NCBI RefSeq assembly: GCF_001712755.1
Contig: NZ_MDKC01000035.1
Span: 62,001-126,000 of the forward strand
Source: Gottfriedia luciferensis
GTDB taxonomy: Bacteria; Bacillota; Bacilli; Bacillales; Bacillaceae_G
DNA: 64,000 nt
Direction of reading: 5' to 3'
Positions 1 to 7,723 of the stretch are shown piece by piece. Numbering within the stretch: the stretch's first letter is position 1; every line of letters begins with the position of its first letter. A model generated the notes under the pieces. The model did no database searches, was not told the origin of the DNA, and worked only from the letters and a program-made list of their open reading frames with translations. The position numbers and the translations under genes are program-made.

Positions 1-16
1 TATCATTTTCTACTAC

Positions 17-1273
17 TTAAACAATCTTTACGCCTTTTTTCCAAACAGATTTCACATGGTTAACGCCGAATAAATATTGTAATTCTTGATAGTTTTTAAC
101 ATTCCATAATACAATGTCCGCTTGTTTTCCAACTTCAAGTGAGCCGATTTGATCTTGGCGATTAATAGCACACGCAGCATTATATGTTGCTGCTGTTAAG
201 CTTTCAGCCGGAGTTAGTCTCATTGAAATACAAGCTAAGTTCATTACAAGTGGCATGGAAGTTGTTGGCGAAGAACCTGGATTGCAGTCAGTTGAAATAG
301 CTAAAGCTACCCCTTCATCTACCATTTTTCTTCCTTTTGCAGCATCTTCACGTAAATAAAGTGCTGTTGCAGGAAGAAGACAAGCAATTGTTCCTGATTC
401 AGCCATTGCAGCAATACCTTCATCAGAAGCTTTTAATAAATGCTCGGCTGAAATAGCACCAACTTTTGCAGCTAATTCCGCTCCGCCATACGGTTCAATT
501 TCATCAGCATGAATTTTTGGAATTAGATCATATTTCTTACCTGCTTCTAAAATTCGCTCTGATTGTTCTGGCGTAAATACACCTTTTTCGCAGAAAACAT
601 CATTAAATTCAGCTAGTTTTTCTTCTGCGACGATTGGTAGCATGTCGTTAATTAAGTGATCAACAAATTCATCTTCTCGTCCTTTAAACTCTTTCGGCAC
701 TGCATGAGCACCCATAAAAGTAGGAACTAATTCAACTGCATGCATATATTTTAATTTTTTCATCACTCTTAACTGCTTTAGCTCGGTTTCTAAATCCATT
801 CCATAACCGCTCTTACTTTCTACAGTTGTCACACCGTGTGCAATGAATGAATCTAGACGACGCATTGTTTGTGCCATCAATTCTTCTTCAGTCGCTTCAC
901 GAGTCATGCGGGCAGTCGCATGAATTCCGCCACCCGCATTCATAATATCCATATATGTTGCACCTTCAAGACGCATTTCAAATTCACGCTCTCGGCTTCC
1001 ACCATACACAACATGTGTATGTGGATCCACTAGACCAGGAGTAACAAGTTGGTTTGATGCATCAACTACTTCTGCTTCATGAATTTTTTCTGCATAGCGA
1101 GCTTGAATTTCTTTTGTTGTACCAACAGCTTGGATAACTCCATCTTCAATCCATAAGCTACCGTCTTCAATTAAACCAAGCTCTGACATTGCTTCCTTTG
1201 AGCGAGGTCCTTTCACTTTTGAAGCAAGCGTTGCTAATTGAGCTGCATTTTTAATCCAAATTGGTTTTGTCAT
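17..1273 (-). CDS. hutI: Imidazolonepropionase
   Basis: Hydrolyses 4-imidazolone-5-propionate to N-formimino-L-glutamate, the third step of histidine degradation in the cytoplasm. The 418-residue length is normal for HutI. It is a metal-dependent amidohydrolase: the HTHVVYGGSRE metal-binding motif lies near residue 85, HADEIEPYGG near 255 and the STDCNPGSSPT motif near 330. Its ATG overlaps the hutU stop codon (TAATG), so the two genes are translationally coupled. The stop lies 17 bases from the window edge, so downstream hut genes, if any, are outside the window. Confidence 0.97.
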   Translation of the reverse strand: MTKPIWIKNAAQLATLASKVKGPRSKEAMSELGLIEDGSLWIEDGVIQAVGTTKEIQARYAEKIHEAEVVDASNQLVTPGLVDPHTHVVYGGSREREFEMRLEGATYMDIMNAGGGIHATARMTREATEEELMAQTMRRLDSFIAHGVTTVESKSGYGMDLETELKQLRVMKKLKYMHAVELVPTFMGAHAVPKEFKGREDEFVDHLINDMLPIVAEEKLAEFNDVFCEKGVFTPEQSERILEAGKKYDLIPKIHADEIEPYGGAELAAKVGAISAEHLLKASDEGIAAMAESGTIACLLPATALYLREDAAKGRKMVDEGVALAISTDCNPGSSPTTSMPLVMNLACISMRLTPAESLTAATYNAACAINRQDQIGSLEVGKQADIVLWNVKNYQELQYLFGVNHVKSVWKKGVKIV

Positions 1274-2949
1274 TACTTATCAGTCCCTTTATCAAGCATT
1301 GGAATATTTACTCCTCTTTCACGAGCAGTTTGTTTAGCTAGCTCATAACCTGCATCTGCATGACGAACTACACCCATTCCAGGGTCAGTTGTTAATACGC
1401 GCTCAATACGTGCTTCTGCTTCTTTTGTACCGTCTGCAACAATTACAACACCAGCGTGTAAAGAGTAACCCATTCCTACTCCACCACCGTGGTGAACTGA
1501 TACCCAAGTAGCTCCACCAACTGCATTAATCATTGCATTTAAGATTGGCCAGTCAGCTACTGCATCTGATCCATCCATCATGCTTTCAGTTTCACGGTTT
1601 GGAGATGCTACTGAACCTGAATCTAAGTGGTCACGTCCAATTACGATTGGAGCTTTTAATTCGCCACTTGCAACCATGTCATTCAAGATTTTACCGAAAC
1701 GAGCGCGCTCTCCATAACCTAACCAGCAAATACGAGAAGGTAAACCTTGGAATTGAACTTTTTCCTGAGCCATACGAATCCAATTACATAAATGCTCATT
1801 ATCAGCAAATTCACGTAAAATAGCTTGGTCAGTTTTGTAAATATCTTCAGGATCACCTGATAATGCTACCCAGCGGAAAGGTCCTTTACCTTCACAGAAT
1901 TGTGGACGGATATAAGCTGGAACGAATCCTGGGAAATCAAATGCATTTTCTACTCCTTCATCCTTCGCAACTTGACGGATGTTATTACCGTAATCAAATG
2001 TCACAGATCCTTTTTCCATCATTTCAAGCATTGCTTTTACATGAGTTGCCATTGAAGCTTTTGAACGAGCAACATAAAGTTCTGGATTTGAAGCTCTTAA
2101 TTCTGCAGCTTCTTCTAATGACATTCCTGATGGTGTATAACCGTTTAATGGATCATGAGCTGACGTTTGGTCAGTTAATACTTCTGGAATAAAGTTTCTA
2201 GCAATCATTTCTGGTAAAATATCAGCAGCATTTCCTACAAGTCCGATTGATAATGCTTTTCCTTCTTTTTTCGCTTCTTCAGCTAGACGTATTGCTTCAT
2301 CTAATGAATTTGTTTTTACATCCGTATATCTTGTTTCGATACGACGATCGATTCTTGTTTCATCTACATCGATCCCGATACAAACTCCGCCATTCATTGT
2401 AACAGCAAGTGGTTGTGCTCCACCCATTCCACCTAGACCAGCAGTAACAGTAATTGTACCTGCAAGTGTGCCATTGAAATGTTGTTTTGCTAATTCAGCA
2501 AATGTTTCGTAAGTTCCTTGAACAATACCTTGAGAACCGATATAAATCCAGCTACCTGCTGTCATTTGACCGTACATCATTAAACCTTTTTTATCTAATT
2601 CATGGAAAGTATCCCAATTAGCAAAAGCAGGTACTAGATTCGAGTTAGCAATTAAAACACGTGGTGCATCAGTATGAGATTTAAAAATCGCTACTGGTTT
2701 ACCAGATTGAACTAATAATGTTTCATCGTTTTCTAAATTCTTTAATGAATCAACAATCGCATCGAAGCACTCCCAGTTACGAGCTGCTTTCCCAATTCCA
2801 CCATATACAACAAGATCTTCTGGACGCTCTGCTACATCTGGATCTAAATTATTCATTAACATACGAAGAACTGCTTCTTGTTGCCAACCTTTTGTATTTA
2901 ATTCCGTACCTCTATATCTAACTACTTTATCGACTGTAACCGTATTCAT
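1273..2949 (-). CDS. hutU: Urocanate hydratase
   Basis: Converts urocanate to 4-imidazolone-5-propionate using tightly bound NAD+. The 558-residue protein matches urocanase over its full length, including the N-terminal [13 protein letters not shown] segment, the glycine-rich [10 protein letters not shown] stretch of the NAD domain, and the C-terminal [11 protein letters not shown] motif. The start ATG is preceded by an AAGGGGG ribosome binding site. hutU is the first gene of this operon and is followed by hutI. The B. subtilis order hutP-hutH-hutU-hutI is not kept: neither hutP nor hutH lies directly upstream, where a divergent VOC gene sits instead. Histidase may be encoded downstream of hutI beyond the window or elsewhere. 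Confidence 0.97.
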   Translation of the reverse strand: MNTVTVDKVVRYRGTELNTKGWQQEAVLRMLMNNLDPDVAERPEDLVVYGGIGKAARNWECFDAIVDSLKNLENDETLLVQSGKPVAIFKSHTDAPRVLIANSNLVPAFANWDTFHELDKKGLMMYGQMTAGSWIYIGSQGIVQGTYETFAELAKQHFNGTLAGTITVTAGLGGMGGAQPLAVTMNGGVCIGIDVDETRIDRRIETRYTDVKTNSLDEAIRLAEEAKKEGKALSIGLVGNAADILPEMIARNFIPEVLTDQTSAHDPLNGYTPSGMSLEEAAELRASNPELYVARSKASMATHVKAMLEMMEKGSVTFDYGNNIRQVAKDEGVENAFDFPGFVPAYIRPQFCEGKGPFRWVALSGDPEDIYKTDQAILREFADNEHLCNWIRMAQEKVQFQGLPSRICWLGYGERARFGKILNDMVASGELKAPIVIGRDHLDSGSVASPNRETESMMDGSDAVADWPILNAMINAVGGATWVSVHHGGGVGMGYSLHAGVVIVADGTKEAEARIERVLTTDPGMGVVRHADAGYELAKQTARERGVNIPMLDKGTDK

Positions 2950-3006
2950 AATTTAATACCCCCTTGATGTGATATTTTCAGTCTAACACGAATTTTCCGA
3001 TATTTT

Positions 3007-3033
3007 ATTATAAAATAGTGATTATTTTATAAT
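3007..3033. promoter_or_regulatory. Perfect 11-bp inverted repeat upstream of hutU (possible operator)
   Basis: ATTATAAAATA and TATTTTATAAT form a perfect dyad around GTGAT, about 58 bp upstream of the hutU start in the hutU/VOC divergent region. It is too AT-rich and lacks a T-run, so it is unlikely to be a terminator. An operator is inferred. A TATAAT lies inside the dyad on the hutU strand. Confidence 0.4.
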
Positions 3034-3191
3034 TTATTTCACACCCCTTAACTTTAATTTATATTTTTATAAACTATTTCATTTTCTATTAATTAATTAG
3101 TCTATTTTAAATGAAAACTATAACTATAAAAAAGGGATAAAATAAGTGATGTTGAATTCATTAATTGATTAATTCGAAAGGTGGTATCGTC

Positions 3192-3575
3192 ATGAAATCA
3201 ACCGTTTCCCCAATTGCTAATAAAGTTAACTACGTTTTTATCCATGTAAAGGATCTAAAAAAATCAGTTAATTGGTATTGTAAACTCCTTGGTATTACGC
3301 TCGATAGTAGCCAGATTGAATCCCCAGTTTTCAACATCCCAGTAACAGGTACTACTGGACTTACATTAGATGATCATACTTTTGATCCTAATTTTAAGTT
3401 TGAACCTTCAAAAAATGTGTTATTTAATTTCCACACTGAAAATATAGACGTTGCTTATAACTTTATGAAAAAAAATAATATTACAATCGTAAAAGAAATT
3501 GAACGTATTGGAGAATTTGCCTATTTTAACTTTGAAGATTTGGATGGGAATGTGTTAATGATCTGTACTAGTTAA
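3192..3575 (+). CDS. VOC (glyoxalase/bleomycin resistance-like) family protein
   Basis: A 127-residue single-domain protein of the vicinal-oxygen-chelate fold. Visible features are the opening VFIHVKDLKKSVNWYCKLLG (first beta strand and helix of the fold) and the closing FNFEDLDGNVLMICTS, where the family usually has a metal-ligand Glu or Asp. Substrate cannot be told. The ATG at 3192 is chosen over an in-frame TTG at 3165 because GAAAGGTGG sits just upstream of it. The gene stands alone, divergent from hutU, and ends in a shared terminator with the convergent DinB gene. Confidence 0.8.
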   Translation: MKSTVSPIANKVNYVFIHVKDLKKSVNWYCKLLGITLDSSQIESPVFNIPVTGTTGLTLDDHTFDPNFKFEPSKNVLFNFHTENIDVAYNFMKKNNITIVKEIERIGEFAYFNFEDLDGNVLMICTS

Positions 3576-3610
3576 TATGGGAGAATGGTAGGAAAAAATC
3601 CAAAATTTAA

Positions 3611-3652
3611 AGCCTGTATAATCGATTATTTTGTAAATCGACGATACAGGCT
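3611..3652. terminator. Bidirectional terminator between VOC and DinB genes
   Basis: Long imperfect stem (AGCCTGTAT... against ...ATACAGGCT) with a short AT loop, followed by ATTTTTA on the + strand and by AAATTTT-type sequence on the other. It lies between two convergent genes. Confidence 0.8.
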
Positions 3653-3656
3653 ATTT

Positions 3657-4184
3657 TTAAGCATTTTTATATAATTTACGGATCATTCTGATTTGGCCAC
3701 GGTGATTGATTTCGTCCTCAAATACATGAAACCATTTAAAATAATTTGTAGCTTTTGCTCTTCCAAACTCTGTCTGCTCATATAACCACTCATCTGAAAG
3801 TGCATTAAATTTTGCATAAGTTTCTTCTCGAACCGAGTTTAAAAGATTAATATAATAGTCTGCATCATTGCCTTTAATCGTCTTTCTAGCATGATCATCT
3901 AAATCTAAACCAGGTAACCATTTCACTTCTTCTTCTAAATTTAAATCTCGATTTTCAAATGTATTAAGCTGATACCAATACTCAACTCCTGCCATATGAG
4001 TTAATAACATCCCAATGGTATTACCTGTTGGAGTATGCAAATAATCTAACTCCTCCACTGAAATATCTTTAATAGCTTCCAAAGTTGTATATCTAACATA
4101 ATTCATCATTGAAATTAATGTATTAAAATCTCCTTTTACGCCGTCTTGTTCTCCAACCAATAGTAATTTGTTCCATTCGTACAT
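3657..4184 (-). CDS. DinB/DUF664-family four-helix protein
   Basis: A 175-residue protein of the DinB/YfiT metal-binding four-helix-bundle superfamily, which includes thiol transferases. The family histidines appear in THMAGVEYWY near residue 65 and in FHVFEDEINHRGQIRMI near the C-terminus. The start at MYEWNK is preferred because GAAAGGGG lies 8 nt upstream; an upstream in-frame extension of 19 codons lacks such a site. It lies 71 nt downstream of the CbrC-like gene on the same strand and may be co-transcribed with it. The actual thiol cofactor or substrate is unknown. Confidence 0.8.
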   Translation of the reverse strand: MYEWNKLLLVGEQDGVKGDFNTLISMMNYVRYTTLEAIKDISVEELDYLHTPTGNTIGMLLTHMAGVEYWYQLNTFENRDLNLEEEVKWLPGLDLDDHARKTIKGNDADYYINLLNSVREETYAKFNALSDEWLYEQTEFGRAKATNYFKWFHVFEDEINHRGQIRMIRKLYKNA

Positions 4185-4255
4185 AGTTGCAACCCCTTTC
4201 ATTTTCTCTACATAAAGTTTGATTTTATAATAATTAATCAATTGAAAAAAGTTAA

Positions 4256-4780
4256 TTATGATGCATCAGCATGAAGTCGATGCTTTTTACAGCAATTACA
4301 CTGAAATAAATAACCTTGTAAATTACCATCATTTTTTAAAGTATCTTTAAACTCTTGAATGGATAATCCATACTCTTCACATAACCTGTTTAGATCAGCC
4401 TCTATTTCATTTTCTAAATGCTGAACTTCTTCCCATCCAACATAATCAATAATCGAACAAAAATCTCCACAATGACTAAGCCAGTATTCTTGTTGCCACC
4501 CTGTATAGCCAGGAGTTCGATAAATCAATTCATCTACAAATTCATCACTGTCAACTTCATCACAAGATTCTAGGTCTTGAAATTCCCCATCATATTTTTG
4601 TGCTGCTGAACCATCTGCAATGCACCATGGACAAATACCTTCAACATCTTCCTCTGAGAAAAATGGACCTTCATAAACAAAATTCCGTTTTTGTTCACAA
4701 ACAGGACAAATTGTCACTTCTTCAATTATGACACCTAATTTTATTGGATTTGGATTGTATTTAAAATTTGGTAGTTTCAC
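4256..4780 (-). CDS. CbrC family protein (UPF0167)
   Basis: A 174-residue protein resembling the CbrC/UPF0167 family, which takes its name from a colicin-tolerance locus in E. coli and has no settled biochemical role. Four Cys pairs suggest zinc binding: CPVC (residues about 25-28), CPWC (about 50-53), CGDFC in the middle and CNCC near the C-terminus. The start is GTG, with AAGGCGG 7 nt upstream. The first residues KLPNFKYNPNP match the family opening. Confidence 0.8.
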   Translation of the reverse strand: MKLPNFKYNPNPIKLGVIIEEVTICPVCEQKRNFVYEGPFFSEEDVEGICPWCIADGSAAQKYDGEFQDLESCDEVDSDEFVDELIYRTPGYTGWQQEYWLSHCGDFCSIIDYVGWEEVQHLENEIEADLNRLCEEYGLSIQEFKDTLKNDGNLQGYLFQCNCCKKHRLHADAS

Positions 4781-4850
4781 TATTTTACCGCCTTTTTCTA
4801 GTTAATCTAACGCTCTTGTGTTTTCACTGTTACATTATACTAATATGACA

Positions 4851-4878
4851 AAAAAAGACTACTATAGCAATAGTAGTC
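4851..4878 (-). terminator. Terminator of the AraC-type regulator gene
   Basis: GACTACTAT and ATAGTAGTC form a perfect 9-bp stem with loop AGCA. Read on the minus strand it is followed by TTTTTTT. Confidence 0.85.
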
Positions 4879-4913
4879 AATTAGTGGTATACGTTAGTGT
4901 TTTAAACAACATC

Positions 4914-6380
4914 CTACAATCCTGATCGATAAACTAAAGGCGTACACCCCTCAAGTTGTTTGAACTTTGCATTAAAATATGATTGGTGAGAATAGCCAAC
5001 TAATCTTGAGATTTCATCTAGTGGTAAGTCTGTTTCATCTAATAATCGTTTTGCTTCTCTAATTCGCACTTCATGGAGCGTCTCTCTAAACGAATGATTT
5101 GATTCGGCTGCAAAGCGACGGCTTAGTGTGCTTTTATTAATTCGAAGTGCATCAGCACAATCCGTTAAACTCCATCCTGCATCCCAATAATTCGATTCAA
5201 TTAGCTCCCTTGTTTTCTCAACTAATGTACGATGACCTTCTTGGGAAGAATCATGACCTTGTAGTAATAGACTTGTTGTAAAATCAAGCAACTCTTGAAC
5301 AATTTGATAGATGATCGGTCCATGTACAATTTTTTGGAAAATGTCATAATAAGTTCCTTCCCATGATGCATTTTGAAGATTATTTGACTTCATATATCTT
5401 CTTATTTGTGCAAGAACACTTGTTAATCGGATTCGAACAATTTCTGGATCTGGGCATGGCTGCTGAAAGGTTAAAAATTCTCTTTCCATCCAGTCCCGAA
5501 TCGCTTTTGCATCTCTTTTTTCTAGCATTTCAATCCAGTGGCGTTGCTCTAGAGGTGTAAGGAATGGATCCTTCTCTTGATATGGCATTGGTTCGTTTTC
5601 AGCCAAAATAATATCATAACCTTCAAAGAAGATTCTTCGTGTTAACTGAAGTGTTTGCTCGAAAATATCTTTTAATGTTTCTTCCCTTGCTCCAACTTTC
5701 ATGACGATCGCAAGAGGCTCATCCATCATTTCTTTCCAACGAGCAAGAAATGCATTATATTCGTCCTGCAATAACACTTCATCAATTTCATGTACACATA
5801 AAATAAAGTCAGACCCTACGAATAAACGATTTTTCCCGGTAAAAGGATTTCGTTCTAATGCTTTATAGACAAGAGGTAGCGTCCCAGAATTTGGTGTCAA
5901 AAATGCAACCATCGTAATCGGACCATCATACATTCTTTCATTCAAAAAAAGGTCAGGATAATCTATATTAAATGGGTTTATTTCTTCATTAATGTTTCTA
6001 GTAAAGTATCTTTCTTTATTACGAATTTGATAGCGTAATTGTTGTATATGCTTAATTAAATCAGTTGGAGAAAACGGGCGAAACAATACATCCTCTGCTC
6101 GATATTGTAATGCAAGATAGGCAGTTTGAAAAATTCGCTCAGATGAAATCCCTAACCAACGAATTGAAAATTTTTGGATTAAATCACCAAATCTTTCACT
6201 CTCATTTTTCCAATGATCCATATCAAATATGACCAGGTCAGGCTGCTGCTTTTGAATAGCCTTTTCAAATTCTCCCATCGTTTTCCAAGAAACAAGGTTA
6301 ATACCAGTAAAGTGAGATTCCACGACCCACCTAATCCCTGAAGCTTCTAACTCATCTTTTGCAACTAAATGAATTTCCAT
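4914..6380 (-). CDS. Receiver-like AraC-family transcriptional regulator
   Basis: A 488-residue regulator. Residues 1-115 look like a response-regulator receiver: a candidate phospho-acceptor Asp53 in DLVIFDMD and a Ser79/Ser80 switch position. However, the conserved Lys is replaced by Arg101 (VLFRPF), and the usual acidic pair is only partly kept (KDE). A long middle domain follows. Residues from about 390 form two AraC helix-turn-helix units, with SLTDCADALRINKSTLSRRF first and DEISRLVGYSHQSYFNAKFK second. No kinase gene is adjacent. It may be a pseudo-receiver responding to something other than phosphorylation. Its target is unknown; a dyad 64 bp upstream could be autoregulatory. Confidence 0.85.
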   Translation of the reverse strand: MEIHLVAKDELEASGIRWVVESHFTGINLVSWKTMGEFEKAIQKQQPDLVIFDMDHWKNESERFGDLIQKFSIRWLGISSERIFQTAYLALQYRAEDVLFRPFSPTDLIKHIQQLRYQIRNKERYFTRNINEEINPFNIDYPDLFLNERMYDGPITMVAFLTPNSGTLPLVYKALERNPFTGKNRLFVGSDFILCVHEIDEVLLQDEYNAFLARWKEMMDEPLAIVMKVGAREETLKDIFEQTLQLTRRIFFEGYDIILAENEPMPYQEKDPFLTPLEQRHWIEMLEKRDAKAIRDWMEREFLTFQQPCPDPEIVRIRLTSVLAQIRRYMKSNNLQNASWEGTYYDIFQKIVHGPIIYQIVQELLDFTTSLLLQGHDSSQEGHRTLVEKTRELIESNYWDAGWSLTDCADALRINKSTLSRRFAAESNHSFRETLHEVRIREAKRLLDETDLPLDEISRLVGYSHQSYFNAKFKQLEGCTPLVYRSGL

Positions 6381-6443
6381 CGTGTTTCACCTTCACTTCT
6401 AGCTTTTTTATATCATAATAGCAAATTTATTTTGTTTTTGTAG

Positions 6444-6473
6444 ATTAAAAACGCTTAATTAATCGTTTTTAAT
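6444..6473. promoter_or_regulatory. Perfect 10-bp inverted repeat upstream of the AraC-type gene
   Basis: ATTAAAAACG and CGTTTTTAAT are separated by 10 nt and lie 64 bp upstream of the regulator start. There is no T-run in the right place for a terminator of a neighbouring gene. Autoregulatory operator is inferred. Confidence 0.35.
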
Positions 6474-6519
6474 GAAATAGTATTTGAAGTGATTGTTAAA
6501 TCTCAAATTTTCCTTCTAA

Positions 6520-6556
6520 AAAAAGTACCTCAAAAGTGTGTAAACTTTTGAGGCAC
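6520..6556 (-). terminator. Terminator of the propeptide-like lipoprotein gene
   Basis: CCTCAAAAGT pairs with ACTTTTGAGG, with extra outer pairs. On the minus strand the stem is followed by ACTTTTTTT. Confidence 0.85.
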
Positions 6557-6568
6557 TACTAATGAGTA

Positions 6569-7075
6569 TTATTTCTGATTATACGGTGTAACAGGAGGCA
6601 TGATATGTACTTTTTTATTTGGATAGATTCTTGCAATCACTGTTGATTGTGATAATCGTTTAATATCTTTGCCAGGTAGCTCCATTGATACACCATTCAG
6701 TGCAGTCTTATAAACATGCCTAATTGTATACGGTACATGTTGATCTCCTAGAAGTGTTTTTAATTCTTCCTGAAATTTTGCATGACTTTCTTCTACTTGC
6801 TTAGTTGCCTCTTCCAAAGTAAGTTGTTTTCCAGCTGCCTCTGCTTCCTTTACAGCTACCACAGCAGGCTTTGTTTTAAATTCAATAATAATCGAAGTCA
6901 TTTGATTCGTTGAAAAATCGATTGATGGATCTACAAAAAAAGAAGGGTTCATTGTAACATTCGCCACCTTTGTCTCATCTGAAATTTTAGTTGTATTAAG
7001 TGTATTCCCATTACATCCGCTCATGATAAAAAGCATTAAAATAAATAAAATACTTCCTCTATAAAAATTCTTCAT
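6569..7075 (-). CDS. Lipoprotein made of an isolated S8-protease propeptide (I9-like) domain
   Basis: A 168-residue lipoprotein: a hydrophobic N-terminus ends in the lipobox IMSGC, so it should be anchored on the outer face of the membrane. The rest aligns by eye with the propeptides of the two large S8 proteases next to it. Compare SIIIEFKTKPAVVAVKEAE with SVIVEFANKPAKVAQIEAS, and YKTALNGVSMELP with YKHAFNGVAMSIP. There is no peptidase domain. Propeptides of this type act as folding chaperones and tight inhibitors of their protease, so a trans-acting inhibitor or foldase is inferred. GAAGGGGATG precedes the ATG, and the gene has its own terminator. Confidence 0.8.
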   Translation of the reverse strand: MKNFYRGSILFILMLFIMSGCNGNTLNTTKISDETKVANVTMNPSFFVDPSIDFSTNQMTSIIIEFKTKPAVVAVKEAEAAGKQLTLEEATKQVEESHAKFQEELKTLLGDQHVPYTIRHVYKTALNGVSMELPGKDIKRLSQSTVIARIYPNKKVHIMPPVTPYNQK

Positions 7076-7203
7076 ATTTACTTACATCCCCTTCAAAAAC
7101 TGTTTAATAAAAAAAGACAATCTATCAGGATTTTATCCTTTAGAGTGTCCTTTCAAACATTATTTAGCGTAGATAAACAAAGTATACGAGTAACGAACAT
7201 TTA

Positions 7204-7434
7204 TTACATCCTATAGTTATCATTCAAAAATTCAATATGATAATTAATCGTCCTTAAATATTGTTTTGTTGTATCTTTGGAGAGACTTTTAATCCTCTTT
7301 AACATATGAACACTTAATACTTTTTCATTGTTATAAATTCTATATTTTTTTAAAGTTGAAAGTCTATGATTATATTGACTTGCTTTTACTTCATTTAGTT
7401 TTTTTACATTTATTAGATAATCTGTAAAGTTCAT
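7204..7434 (-). CDS. Small protein resembling an integrase SAM-like (core-binding) domain
   Basis: A 76-residue basic helical protein. The pattern FTDYLINVKKL, SQYNHRLSTLKKYRIY, and SKDTTKQYLRTINYHIEFL looks like the N-terminal SAM-like core-binding domain of tyrosine recombinases, but no catalytic domain follows in any frame. The ATG has an excellent AGGAGGGG site 6 nt upstream, so it is very likely expressed. It could be a relic of an integrase or a stand-alone DNA-binding protein. Function unknown. A strong terminator lies 44 nt upstream in its putative leader. Confidence 0.6.
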   Translation of the reverse strand: MNFTDYLINVKKLNEVKASQYNHRLSTLKKYRIYNNEKVLSVHMLKRIKSLSKDTTKQYLRTINYHIEFLNDNYRM

Positions 7435-7477
7435 AATTGCCCCTCCTACTTATATAGAACAACGATTTTTCGTAAAA

Positions 7478-7518
7478 AGAACTAGTCCTATTATTAAAAC
7501 CTACTTAGGACTAGTTCT
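7478..7518 (-). terminator. Terminator in the leader of the 76-residue gene (possible attenuator)
   Basis: AGAACTAGTCCTA and TAGGACTAGTTCT form a perfect 13-bp stem followed on the minus strand by TTTTTACG. A TATAAT lies at 7548-7553 on the minus strand, upstream of the hairpin, though without a good -35. No large gene ends before this terminator, since the protease gene ends at its own terminator at 7662-7708. It would therefore end a short leader RNA ahead of the gene at 7204-7434. Confidence 0.6.
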
Positions 7519-7661
7519 TTGTATCATTCTATTTAGCATGTCTACTAATTATACCTCTAAAGTTTTATTTGTTTTCTTCCACAAGATTCATTGGTACTAG
7601 GAGATGGACTCCCCCCTAAGGTGAGCTAGTTATCTTATATTTCACTAATCTAAAGCATATA

Positions 7662-7708
7662 TAAAAACCCCTCTAGCAGACTACTATAGCTATCTACTAG
7701 AAGGGTTT
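7662..7708 (-). terminator. Terminator of the first S8 protease gene
   Basis: AACCCTTCTAG pairs with CTAGAGGGGTT in a long stem. On the minus strand it is followed by TTTTTAT. It lies just after the protease stop codon. Confidence 0.85.
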
Positions 7709-7723
7709 GTCTCATTTAATTAT

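Noticed and set aside
1533-2921. Three + strand reading frames inside hutU
   Set aside because: They are antisense to a full-length conserved gene, with His/Leu-rich low-complexity composition and no supporting ribosome sites.
7520-7660. Small signalling-peptide gene next to the protease
   Set aside because: Short frames exist on both strands but none has a signal sequence or a good ribosome site, and no Rap/NprR-type receptor gene is adjacent.
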